A DNA stretch of 60,870 nt. Source: CAZLBC01 sp964557575. Lineage in GTDB: Bacteria > Planctomycetota > Phycisphaerae > SM23-33. The stretch is taken from NCBI GenBank assembly GCA_964557575.1, contig CAZLBC010000024.1, positions 1 to 60,870 on the forward strand. The letters run 5' to 3'. A program made the translations under genes and the position numbers. Positions 34,625 to 43,662 of this stretch are shown in pieces. How positions within the stretch are numbered: position 1 is the stretch's first letter; every line of letters starts with the position of its first letter. The notes under the pieces are model-generated. The model was given only the letters and a program-made list of their open reading frames with translations. It was not told the origin of the DNA and did no database searches.

Positions 34625-37600
34625 AAAACGGCGGGCCGGACCACAGCCGCCGGGGGCCGATCGCGTGGATGGCGGGCAATTCGGTTGCCGCCAATCTCGT
34701 TATGCTCGTATTTCTCGTGGGCGGATTCCTGGCCATGCTCACCGTCCGGCAGGAAGTCTTCCCGGACCTGGAACTGGATATCGTGCAGGTGTCGGTGAGT
34801 TATCCCGGTTCGAGTCCCGAGGAGATCGAGGAGGGCATCCTCCTGTCGATCGAGGAGGCGGTCGTCGATCTCCAGGGGGTCGACGAGATCTCGTCGATCG
34901 CCCGGGAAGGCAGCGGGACGGTCACCGTCGAGGCCCTGCTCGGCGCCGACCTGAATCGGCTCGCCCAGGACATACAGAGCGAGGTGGACCGTATACGGAC
35001 GTTCCCCGAGGGCGCCGAGGAGCCGGAAGTGCGGGTTGCGTCACATGACCGGGACGTCCTCGAGATCGTCCTCTACGGCGATGTGGGGGAAAAGGTCCTC
35101 CGCCGGACCGCCGAGAGCCTCCGCGACGAACTGCTCCAGGATCCGGATATCACCAGGGCGGAACTCGACGGGGTCCGGGCCCCGGAGATCCACGTCGCGG
35201 TTTCCCAGGAAAATCTCCGCCGCTACGGGCTCACCCTCCAGGATATCGCGCAGCGGGTCGCCGCGGCCTCGGCCGATATCCCCGGCGGCGAACTGAAGAC
35301 CGGCGCCGGGGACATCCTGGTCAGGATCGAGGAACGGCGGGATTACGGCAGGGAGTTCGCCGAACTGCCGATCATCACCGCGCCGGACGGCACCGAGGTC
35401 CTCCTCAGGGATATCGCGCGGGTCGTCGACGGCTTCGAGGATACCGATCGGTACGCGACGTTCAACGGCAAGCGGGCGGCGATGCTCGAGGTGTACCGGG
35501 TCGGCGACCAGGCGCCGGTGCAGGTCTCCGACGCCGTCAGCAGGCGGCTCGCGGATTACCGCTCGTCGCTGCCGCCCGGCGTGTCCGCGGCGATTCGCCG
35601 GGACCGGTCGGATATTTATCGCCAGCGCGTCGACCTCCTGCTGCGGAACATGGCCCTGGGGCTGGTGCTGGTCCTCGCCGTGCTCGGCATCTTCCTGGAG
35701 ATCCGGCTCGCCTTCTGGGTCATGATGGGTATTCCCATCTCCTTTCTCGGCTCCTTTCTGTTTCTGCCCGGGATGGATGTCTCGATTAACATGGTTTCCC
35801 TGTTCGCGTATATTATTTCCCTGGGGATCGTTGTCGACGACGCCATCGTGGTCGGCGAAAACGTGTATCACTACAAGCAGGAAGGGATGTCCTTCGCCCG
35901 GGCCGCCGTGACCGGCGCCCGCGAGGTCGCCATGCCGGTAACCTTCAGCATCCTGACGAATATCGCCACCTTCATGCCGCTCTACTTCGTGCCCGGCACG
36001 ATGGGCAAGATTTTCAAGATGATTCCCGTGGTGGTCATTACCGTGTTCCTCATTTCGCTCGCCGAGTGCCTGTTCGTCCTCCCCGCGCATCTTTCGCACG
36101 GCCGAACACGCCGCCGCGGACTGTCGGCCTGGTTCCACGACAAGCAGCAGTCCTTCAGCCGCCTGTTTTCACGCTGGGTGCGCACCCGGTACGGCCCCGC
36201 CCTCGGCGCGGCCCTGCGACACCGCTACCTGACGATCGCGACCGGCGTGGCGATTCTCGCCGCGGTGGGGGGCTTTGCCCTGAGCGGGAGGATGGGATTC
36301 GGGTTGTTCCCCAAGGTCGAGTCGGACTACGCCTTCGCGGAGGTGGTGCTGCCCTACGGGTCGCCGGTGGCGCGGACGGAACGTATCGTGAATCGTTTTG
36401 TCGCGGCGGCCGAAACGGTGATCGACGAGTGCGGCCGCCCGGAACTGGTTGAAGGGATCTTCGCCTATGTCGGCCGGGGGGGAGGCCACACCGGGCAGGC
36501 GCGGGTGTACCTGGCGGACCCCGAGATTCGCCGGGAAATCATGAGTACCGAGGAGTTTACGCGGCGATGGCGGGCGGCGGTCGGCGAGGTCGCCGGGGTT
36601 GAGTACCTCAACTTCCTGTCGGACCGCGGCGGCCCGGGCGGACGGGGGACGCCGGTGAACGTCGAACTCAGTCACCGGGACATGGATGTCCTCAAAATGG
36701 CGAGCGAGGAACTGGCCGCCGAGCTGGACACCTACCCGCGGGTCAAGGACATCAACGACGGGTTCCAGCCCGGCAAGCCGCAGTTCGATTACCGGGTGCT
36801 CCCGCAGGGCAAGAGCCTGGGACTGGACGCCCGGCAGGTCGGCCGGCAGGTCAGGAATGCCTACTACGGCGCCGAGGCCATACGGCAGCAGCGCGGGCGG
36901 GACGAGATAAAGGTCATGGTCCGCCTCCCGGAAGAGCAGCGCGACTCGGAACACGATCTGGAGAATCTCCTCGTCAGGAGCCCGGGCGGCACCTTCGTGC
37001 CCCTGCGGGGGGTGGCCGTCCGGGAGCGGGGACGCGCGTACACGGTGATCAACCGCCGGCGGGGCCGCCGCATCGTCCAGGTCACCGCCGACATGACCCC
37101 CCGCAGCAAGGCCGGCGCGGTGCTGGCGGCCCTGGAGGCGGACTTCCTGCCCCGCCTGGTGAACAAGTACACGGGCCTGACCTACGGCTTCGAGGGACAC
37201 CAGGCCGAGATGCGGGAGAGTGTCGGCAGTCTCAAGCTGACCTTCCCCCTCGCCCTGATGGTGATATTCGCGATGCTTGCCATACCCTTCCGCAGCTACA
37301 TACAGCCGTTGATCATCATGGTCAGCATTCCCTTCGGCGTCATCGGCGCGGTCATCGGCCACCTGGTCATGGGATACGACCTCTCGATCATCAGCATGTT
37401 CGGGATCGTGGCCCTCTCCGGGGTGGTGGTCAACGACTCGCTGGTGCTGATCGATTTCGCCAACCGCCGGCGCCGGGAGGGGGGGCTGGAACCCTTCGCG
37501 GCCGTACACGACGCGGCGATCCAGCGGTTTCGCCCCATTCTCCTGACGACCCTGACCACCTTCGGGGCACTGACGCCGATGATCTTCGAGACCTCGCGGC

Positions 37601-37755
37601 AGGCCCGGTTCCTGATCCCCATGGCCATCTCCCTCGGGTTCGGGCTGCTGTTTGCCACGATGATCACCCTGGGCCTCGTCCCGTCCCTCTACCTGGCCGT
37701 CGAGGACGCCCGGCGCGCCGCGGGAAAGGCGTGCCGCTTCCTGGCGGGCCGGTAG
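34621..37755 (+). CDS. RND-family efflux permease
   Basis: This 1,044-residue protein is a proton-driven RND exporter. Twelve membrane helices are expected: the first near residues 15-35, helices 2-6 near 335-475, helix 7 near 540, helices 8-12 near 870-1030. The proton relay pair D406-D407 sits in helix 4 (GIVVDDAIVV). In helix 10 the motif is VVVNDSLVLIDFANRR, as in a subclass that lacks the AcrB lysine. Large periplasmic loops carry PGSSPEEIEEGI. Substrates cannot be told. It ends the TetR-TolC-adaptor-permease operon. Confidence 0.93.
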   Translation: MKNGGPDHSRRGPIAWMAGNSVAANLVMLVFLVGGFLAMLTVRQEVFPDLELDIVQVSVSYPGSSPEEIEEGILLSIEEAVVDLQGVDEISSIAREGSGTVTVEALLGADLNRLAQDIQSEVDRIRTFPEGAEEPEVRVASHDRDVLEIVLYGDVGEKVLRRTAESLRDELLQDPDITRAELDGVRAPEIHVAVSQENLRRYGLTLQDIAQRVAAASADIPGGELKTGAGDILVRIEERRDYGREFAELPIITAPDGTEVLLRDIARVVDGFEDTDRYATFNGKRAAMLEVYRVGDQAPVQVSDAVSRRLADYRSSLPPGVSAAIRRDRSDIYRQRVDLLLRNMALGLVLVLAVLGIFLEIRLAFWVMMGIPISFLGSFLFLPGMDVSINMVSLFAYIISLGIVVDDAIVVGENVYHYKQEGMSFARAAVTGAREVAMPVTFSILTNIATFMPLYFVPGTMGKIFKMIPVVVITVFLISLAECLFVLPAHLSHGRTRRRGLSAWFHDKQQSFSRLFSRWVRTRYGPALGAALRHRYLTIATGVAILAAVGGFALSGRMGFGLFPKVESDYAFAEVVLPYGSPVARTERIVNRFVAAAETVIDECGRPELVEGIFAYVGRGGGHTGQARVYLADPEIRREIMSTEEFTRRWRAAVGEVAGVEYLNFLSDRGGPGGRGTPVNVELSHRDMDVLKMASEELAAELDTYPRVKDINDGFQPGKPQFDYRVLPQGKSLGLDARQVGRQVRNAYYGAEAIRQQRGRDEIKVMVRLPEEQRDSEHDLENLLVRSPGGTFVPLRGVAVRERGRAYTVINRRRGRRIVQVTADMTPRSKAGAVLAALEADFLPRLVNKYTGLTYGFEGHQAEMRESVGSLKLTFPLALMVIFAMLAIPFRSYIQPLIIMVSIPFGVIGAVIGHLVMGYDLSIISMFGIVALSGVVVNDSLVLIDFANRRRREGGLEPFAAVHDAAIQRFRPILLTTLTTFGALTPMIFETSRQARFLIPMAISLGFGLLFATMITLGLVPSLYLAVEDARRAAGKACRFLAGR

Positions 37756-37784
37756 GCGGCGGCGGGAGGGAGGAAAAGGGACCG

Positions 37785-39107
37785 CTACCACCTTCTCGTG
37801 TTGTCGTAAGCGGTGTCGGGAAGGAACGGGTCGCGGTAGCCGATACGCAGGGTTTCAGCCATCAGCCCGTACGACCGTACCCAGAGAAACAGCAGCTTGT
37901 AAAGCGGAAAGAGGGCAACGTACTGCAGCAGGAACCATTCTTCCTTCCGCCGGTCGCTGAAACACAGGGATACCGACAGGGTGGCCGCGGTCAGGAGGGT
38001 ATAGAACAGGTAGCAGACGAGGAGAACGAATGCCAGCAGGCGGGGGGCGACCGCGATCATGACGCCGATGTACACCACGAAGAGGAGATTCATGACCACC
38101 GTCATCAGGAACTCCGCAGCGAGTTCCCCGGCCAACGAGATGTTGAATCGCCAGGCCCGCAGCGCGTCGCCGTGCTTGCGGTAGAAGGTCCGCAGGAACC
38201 CTTTCTCCCACCGGATACGCTGTTTGACCAGGCCCGCCAGCGTACGCGGCACGTGGGTCATGGCCACGGCGCCGGGGGCGAAGTGGATTTTCCAGCCCGC
38301 CTTGCGGGCCTTGACCGAGAGGTCCGCATCCTCCGCCAGTTCCGGGTCCCACGCGCCGCAGTCCGCGAGGACCTCGCGGCGGAAGGCCGAGAAGGCACCG
38401 GAGGCCATGAGCGTGGTTCCGATTGCGGTAGTCCACCGCTTCCAGAAATCGATGCTCATCAGGTATTCGGCCGCCTGCAGGTCCGCCCAGGTGCTTTCAC
38501 CGGTGTTGCCGACCTTGATATTTCCGGCCACGACGCCGACGCGTGGATCGTAAAAGGGCCCCACGGCGTGGAACAGGCTGTCGCGGTCGAACGTGGTGTC
38601 GGCGTCCACGGAAATGATGAAGTCGCCGCCGGCCATCCGGAACCCGTAATTCGAGGCCGAGGGGCGGCCGAAACGCCCGGTGTGCGCCCGGTTGCGGTAG
38701 AGCTTTATCAGGCCCCGGCGGGCGTAGGGAAGGGCCCGGTCGCAGGTGCCGTCGTCGCTGTGATCGTCGACCAGGATGATCTCCAGGTTGTCGTACTCGA
38801 TCGACAGCAGGGATTCGATCGTGGCGCCGATGATATTTTCCTCGTTGCGGGCGGCGATGACTATGCTTACCGAGGGATTTGAGCGAATAAACTCTTTCAT
38901 GGACGCCAGGCGGGCATGCGCCGGCCGGAACAGCCTGATCAGCGGGAGGATCACCAGGGGCAGCGCGTAGCGCGGCAGCTCGAGAAAGACAACGAAGGGA
39001 AAGAAAAACAGTACCCAGGTTACGAGCGTGCGGTCTTCGCACTGCCGTTCGATGTATGACAGCCATTCAGCGGCGAAGATGAGGATATGATCGATAAATT
39101 CTTCCAT
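37785..39107 (-). CDS. Processive family 2 glycosyltransferase (membrane polysaccharide synthase)
   Basis: This 440-residue enzyme resembles NodC, PgaC and hyaluronan or Alg8-type synthases that polymerise and export a polysaccharide. Two N-terminal helices (about 28-60) precede the GT-A domain, with DDHSDDG at 114-120, DAD at 168-170, the catalytic base motif AEDADL (258-263) and Q-R-I-R-W at 296-300 marking processive action. Membrane helices follow at about 322-375 and 388-412. The HlyD-like gene ends two bases upstream of its start, so the two are coupled. The sugar polymerised is unknown. Confidence 0.9.
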   Translation of the reverse strand: MEEFIDHILIFAAEWLSYIERQCEDRTLVTWVLFFFPFVVFLELPRYALPLVILPLIRLFRPAHARLASMKEFIRSNPSVSIVIAARNEENIIGATIESLLSIEYDNLEIILVDDHSDDGTCDRALPYARRGLIKLYRNRAHTGRFGRPSASNYGFRMAGGDFIISVDADTTFDRDSLFHAVGPFYDPRVGVVAGNIKVGNTGESTWADLQAAEYLMSIDFWKRWTTAIGTTLMASGAFSAFRREVLADCGAWDPELAEDADLSVKARKAGWKIHFAPGAVAMTHVPRTLAGLVKQRIRWEKGFLRTFYRKHGDALRAWRFNISLAGELAAEFLMTVVMNLLFVVYIGVMIAVAPRLLAFVLLVCYLFYTLLTAATLSVSLCFSDRRKEEWFLLQYVALFPLYKLLFLWVRSYGLMAETLRIGYRDPFLPDTAYDNTRRW

Positions 39108-39108
39108 G

Positions 39109-40248
39109 TTACTTCTCTATCACGGTCTCGCCGGTCTGGCGGGGAACGAGCAGATCCGTGGCGGGATCGTCGAGTTCGATGTCAACCGGGATTCCGGCGA
39201 TTATTTCGATCTCCCCGCCGCGCGAGATTTCCGCCGGGACGAAGTCCAGCCGCCGATGTATTCTCTTGACCGTACCGGTAACGGGGTCCGCAAGACCCGG
39301 AGCGTAGAACCGGGCGGGGCGTCCCCTGCGCAGGGCGGTCCGGTGCCGGGCCGGGACGTACGCCCGCAGGCTCTTGGTCGCGGGTCGGCAAATGACGATG
39401 AAGACCCGGCCCTTCTCCAGGTGGTCACCGGGCTCCGCGAGGCGCTCGAGTATCCTGCCGCCGGCGGGCGCGGAAACCGGCACCGGTTCGGCGACTCCCC
39501 GCATGCGTTTTCGATGGTGCGCTATCGATTCCTCGACCCGGGCTTTCTCCCGGCGCGCCCCTGCGATCGCCTCCAGGGCTTTCTCTATTTCCCGGGCGGC
39601 CGCGGCGGAAAGCGCTGCGCGGTCTCTGCGCGCGCGGGCCCGTTGCTGTTCCATCGCCGTTGCGCGGTCCGTCGCCCGCTGAACGGCGCTTTCCGGCTTG
39701 GGATTATTCCTGCGGGTGCGCTCTCTTGCGGCCGACTCGCTCCGGGCCGCCCGGAGTTCGGTCTGCGCCGCGGCGAGCAGTCCCTCCAGACGGCTGATCT
39801 CCCTGCCGAGTTCGCCCTCCTGCCGTGCCAGTGTTGTTTTCAGGGATTCGAGCCGCTGCTGTTTTTCCGTCAGTGCCTTCGCCGCCGCCGCGGCCCGAAT
39901 GCGGAGGTCGGATTGCCGGGCCTCGGCGGCGGGGCCCCCGTGGGGATCGGGCGCGATGCGGGCCAGCACCTGTCCCCGGTGAACATCTTCTCCGTCGCCG
40001 TCGATCGTCCATGAGAGCGTGCCGTCCACCGGCGCCGCGAGTTCCACGGTTTCGACCCTGACCACGGCGGGAGCAACGATCCGGCAGGGACGCAGCCAGA
40101 GATAGGCACCGGCGGCGAGGATCGCCGCCAGCAGGACAAGGGCAAGCTTGGGGAGTATCCGTCGGGTTCGGCGGCGGTCTTCCGTCCGCCGGCGCAACTG
40201 GACCGCGGATTCTTTCCTGTCTTCAATGCGGCGGAACCTTACAACCAT
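39109..40248 (-). CDS. HlyD-like membrane-fusion adaptor for polysaccharide export
   Basis: This 379-residue protein has a basic cytoplasmic N-terminus (about 1-32), one membrane helix (33-52), a biotinyl/lipoyl-like half (VELAAPVDGTLSWTI), a coiled-coil hairpin rich in Arg, Ala and Glu (about 105-245), the second half (VSAPAGGRILERLAEPGDHL) and a beta domain. It resembles the HlyD-like part of alginate Alg44, which pairs with the Alg8 synthase, but it has no PilZ domain. The synthase gene follows at once. A part in moving polymer across the periplasm is inferred from this pairing. Confidence 0.83.
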   Translation of the reverse strand: MVVRFRRIEDRKESAVQLRRRTEDRRRTRRILPKLALVLLAAILAAGAYLWLRPCRIVAPAVVRVETVELAAPVDGTLSWTIDGDGEDVHRGQVLARIAPDPHGGPAAEARQSDLRIRAAAAAKALTEKQQRLESLKTTLARQEGELGREISRLEGLLAAAQTELRAARSESAARERTRRNNPKPESAVQRATDRATAMEQQRARARRDRAALSAAAAREIEKALEAIAGARREKARVEESIAHHRKRMRGVAEPVPVSAPAGGRILERLAEPGDHLEKGRVFIVICRPATKSLRAYVPARHRTALRRGRPARFYAPGLADPVTGTVKRIHRRLDFVPAEISRGGEIEIIAGIPVDIELDDPATDLLVPRQTGETVIEK

Positions 40249-40380
40249 CGATGCACTCCACGAACGGCACGATTATACGGTCGAATCCACTGGTCGCGAT
40301 AGGAGGCAGAACCGGGAACCGGTGTCATAACCCCGATGCGGGCTGCACAGCGGGCGCTTCGCTCGCCTTTATTCGCTGGT

Positions 40381-41937
40381 TTAAGGCCAGTCCTGCCCGT
40401 CCCTGAGCTGTTCATGGCTCACGATGCTGCCGGGCTTGTTTTCCATGGCCCACGCCAGGGTTCGGTAGGCCTCGTTGAAGAGATCCATGCCGTCGCCGTG
40501 TCCTTCCTCCAGTGAAGCGACCGCGACGGTCGGAACGACATCGACGCAGCCGCCGCTGGGGCAGTGTTCGCGCGTAATGTCGCGGATTCTGTTCGCGACC
40601 GGTTCGGCGTCTGCGGCGGCCGTCTCCGGCAGCAGGACCGCGCCCAGGCCGTCTTCCAGTTCGCTGACGAGGTCGAGATCACGCAGCGCTTCGCTGATAC
40701 CCGCGAACATCTTCGCCCGGGATTCCTGTTTCTTCGCGTCCGGCACCGCGGGGCCGGGGGTATCGACGATTTCCATTGAAATCAGGATGAGGGAGAGGGG
40801 GTTGTCGTACCGCCGTGCCCGGTAGACCTCCCGGTCGAGTTCGAAAACCAGGTAGTCCTTTCGGAATGTCCGCGACTCGTCGTTGAACAGCACCGCGTTG
40901 ATGTCCAGGCCGTGAAGGCGCCCGTAGTCGACCGCCCGCCGCGTCCGGGCGTTGGCGGTGTAGGCGTAGACGGGCGTCGAGGACACCTGTTCGGCCGGCG
41001 CGGCGTGTTCGCACCGGAAACAGCGAGCGGTGACCCGCGATTCGGTGAACGTGTACCGGCAGTCGCCGCAGACGTAGGTATCGGCGGGGCTTTCGTAGTC
41101 GCGGCCCAGGTGCCGGATCCGGTCATCGCATTTCGGACACACCAGGTCGCCGCCGCGTCTGAACTCGTGTGCCGGGCCGACGTAGGCACAGGAGAAATGG
41201 TGCAGAACCTTCTGGATCTCGATATCGATACTCTCGCAGCGGGGGCACGTCTCGACGAAATTCAGCGTGTGCCACTCGCACCGGGGACACCGGTGGACCT
41301 TGTCTTCGAGGCGGCGATCCAGGATATTGTCAGAGACCAGGTCATCGAGGATTGCTGCGCCCTCGTCGCCCCGGGCGCCGAGATATTCTTCCACCAGGGG
41401 GTAGGTGTATGCCGACGCCGCCGCGGCGTCGTAGCGGGGAGCGACGGCCGCCCCGGCGGATTCCAGCAGTGCCGCGAGCATGCGAACGATTTGTTCTTCG
41501 CTGCGATCTGCGCCGTGCCGATCGGTTTTCGACCGGATCTCCTCACCGGCGAGCCGGCGGACCTGCAGAACCACGGAGTCGTAGTCGAACGGATTTTTCA
41601 GGACGCCCTGTGCCCCGGCGGCGATAACCCGTTTTTCGAATTGGGGATCCTCGTTTGACGCGTGGGCGATGACCGGCATCGACCGCGTCTCGGGCCGCCG
41701 GCGAATCTCCTTGATCACCTCCATACCGTCGTGGCTCGTGAGCGTGTTTCCCAGTACGACGATGTCGGCCCTGACAGCGGCGGAGATCGCCTGGACACGG
41801 GTTGATGCCTGTATGACCTTGAACCCGTGGTCGGTAAGCGCGTGGGCCATCGGCTTTCGCAGGTGGTGTTTATCCGCCAGAAGCACCGTTATTTTGCGGT
41901 CAGCATCGGCATTCGTTTTCGTCGGTGTATCCGTCAT
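40381..41937 (-). CDS. Pseudo-receiver / TackOD1 / degenerate GGDEF signalling protein
   Basis: This 518-residue protein has three parts. Residues 15-130 are a response-regulator receiver, but the phosphoacceptor position holds Gly63 (ADIVVLGNTLTSHDG) although Lys114 is kept. Residues about 150-310 are a TackOD1 zinc-binding domain with many CxxC pairs (217/220, 231/234, 267/270, 290/293, 306/309). Residues 345-518 look like a GGDEF fold whose signature reads LEDGLGAVLLPET, so cyclase activity is unlikely. ATG 41937 is chosen over an earlier Met because GGAGAA lies ten bases upstream. It lies 132 bases upstream of the HlyD/GT2 pair and is probably its regulator. Confidence 0.8.
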   Translation of the reverse strand: MTDTPTKTNADADRKITVLLADKHHLRKPMAHALTDHGFKVIQASTRVQAISAAVRADIVVLGNTLTSHDGMEVIKEIRRRPETRSMPVIAHASNEDPQFEKRVIAAGAQGVLKNPFDYDSVVLQVRRLAGEEIRSKTDRHGADRSEEQIVRMLAALLESAGAAVAPRYDAAAASAYTYPLVEEYLGARGDEGAAILDDLVSDNILDRRLEDKVHRCPRCEWHTLNFVETCPRCESIDIEIQKVLHHFSCAYVGPAHEFRRGGDLVCPKCDDRIRHLGRDYESPADTYVCGDCRYTFTESRVTARCFRCEHAAPAEQVSSTPVYAYTANARTRRAVDYGRLHGLDINAVLFNDESRTFRKDYLVFELDREVYRARRYDNPLSLILISMEIVDTPGPAVPDAKKQESRAKMFAGISEALRDLDLVSELEDGLGAVLLPETAAADAEPVANRIRDITREHCPSGGCVDVVPTVAVASLEEGHGDGMDLFNEAYRTLAWAMENKPGSIVSHEQLRDGQDWP

Positions 41938-42241
41938 TACGAGAGTTCTCCGTTTCTTCTCCTGTTTTGTAACGATGACACGGGGGAATCGGTTCACCCG
42001 CATCATTATTAATTATTACGCGTCTTGTGTTACAGTACGATTAAATAATGGTATTTCCATGCTGATTAACTATGTATCCGCAAAAAGTTGCTATAACAAA
42101 ATTGAATACATATTAAGGTAATCACCCTAATATGCAAGGGGGCACTATTTGGGGCGCCGCGATTGTTGAGGAGCTTTTCCCGGGGCAAAGTAGCGTGAAG
42201 AGATAATATTTCTTACAATGAACCCCGGAGAGGATGTCGTG
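41938..42241. other. AT-rich divergent intergenic region
   Basis: This 304-base stretch between the TackOD1 gene and the HEAT-repeat gene is much more AT-rich than the rest of the window and must hold both divergent promoters. Candidate elements such as TAATAT near 42204 are seen but none has a convincing -35 partner. No gene is evident. Confidence 0.6.
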
Positions 42242-43585
42242 ATGAAGACGATAACGACCGCGATCCTGATTGCAGCGGCGTGCGCCGCGGGCGGTGAAAA
42301 AGACGCCGATCAGACCGGGCAGCCGGCGTGGGGGCCGGCGAAGATGGGCCTGCAACTCGCCGCCGCCCCGAAAAACGGAACGAGGGTGGGTGGAACGTTT
42401 ACCTTCGAGGCCGCGATGCGGAACAGTGCCGTCGGCGCGGTGCGCCTTCCGGCCGCGGAGAAGGTCTTCGGGTGGATGATATTCCAGCAGGCACACGACC
42501 AGTACTTCACGGCACGGATAGACGTCGCCAAGGGGGTGAAGACATGGCCCCCGACGCTGGCCGACGGCGAGAAGATCGCCTTTCCGCCGTTCCGTGTCGG
42601 GGAGATCGCGGCATACGGGTTTGAGCGCGGCGTGAAATTCATTTCAGAGTATGCCGCCGGCAGGGAGCTGGAAATGAAGCCGGCCGGGCCGGTCAACGAG
42701 GTACTGCGCGGGGGGACCGTCAACGCCCGGTTGTACCTGTATCTCGAGTCCGGCGACCGGAAGCTGCTGCTGAAATCGGCACCCCTGCAGGTGATGGTCG
42801 CCCCCCCCGATTTCAACACGCTGACTCCGCAGGCCCAACAGCGATTTGTAAACGAACTCCTGGCGCGGTTCGACAGTGATCCCTGGTCGGGCAAGGGGGC
42901 CTTCGAGGCGTCCACGGCCGTCGGCCGCCCCATCATCGAGCACCTCGTGAAGGCTGCCGGCGAAAAAAAGCGGCCCGATCATTCGCGGGCGTGGCTGGTC
43001 ACCGCCGTGTGTGCGATCCGCGACGAGAAAGCGGTTGACGCCCTGGTGACCTTCCTGGACGATCCCGCCGTCAGGACCATCGTCGCCTACCACGGTCCCA
43101 AGCAGCGCAGCGACCGGCTTGACGCGGCGATCACGGCGAAGGCCGCAGAAGTAAAGGATGCGCGTTTCACGGCGTACGCCCTGATGGGATACATCACCTT
43201 CGCCCGCACGGTGCCGCGGAAACTCTTGAAGCTGGGGCTGGACAGCGACGATCCGCGCGCCCGTTCGTCCGCCGTCTCGGCGCTGAAGACCTGCGGCGGC
43301 GGCCACGAGACACTCCGTTCGCTCGCCGCCGCGCTGGAGGACAAGGAGCCCCGCGTGCGATCAGCCGCGGCCCGCGTCATGGGCGTGATCGGCAGCAACG
43401 CCCCGAAGGCGATCGAGGCGCTGGTGGGGGCCCTTGACCGGGGCGGCGACAAGGCCCTCCTGCATATCTGCGAGGCGCTCAGCCGGCTGGCCGGGCGGGA
43501 GGTACCCTACCCGGCCGCGGGGACCGCGGCGGAGAAAAAGGCCGCCGTCGAAAACTGGAAAGAGTGGTACCGCAGCAGGAAGTGA
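42242..43585 (+). CDS. Exported HEAT-repeat protein
   Basis: This 447-residue protein starts with a short signal sequence (MKTITTAILIAAACAAGG), possibly a lipoprotein signal with Cys14. The first half (about 25-200) is a beta-rich region that I cannot assign. The C-terminal half shows HEAT-like helical repeats, for example DPRARSSAVSALKTCGG and DKEPRVRSAAARVMGVIGS. The ATG at 42242 is used because GGAGAGG lies eight bases upstream. It is followed 77 bases later by the RhaM fusion gene. HEAT domains bind proteins; no enzymatic motif is visible. Confidence 0.75.
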   Translation: MKTITTAILIAAACAAGGEKDADQTGQPAWGPAKMGLQLAAAPKNGTRVGGTFTFEAAMRNSAVGAVRLPAAEKVFGWMIFQQAHDQYFTARIDVAKGVKTWPPTLADGEKIAFPPFRVGEIAAYGFERGVKFISEYAAGRELEMKPAGPVNEVLRGGTVNARLYLYLESGDRKLLLKSAPLQVMVAPPDFNTLTPQAQQRFVNELLARFDSDPWSGKGAFEASTAVGRPIIEHLVKAAGEKKRPDHSRAWLVTAVCAIRDEKAVDALVTFLDDPAVRTIVAYHGPKQRSDRLDAAITAKAAEVKDARFTAYALMGYITFARTVPRKLLKLGLDSDDPRARSSAVSALKTCGGGHETLRSLAAALEDKEPRVRSAAARVMGVIGSNAPKAIEALVGALDRGGDKALLHICEALSRLAGREVPYPAAGTAAEKKAAVENWKEWYRSRK

Positions 43586-43662
43586 GGGCCCCGTGCCGGT
43601 CACGCCTGCCGAAGACACGGTCGGCGATGGGTCGGTACTGCCCCGCGGAAGGAACGGAATCA

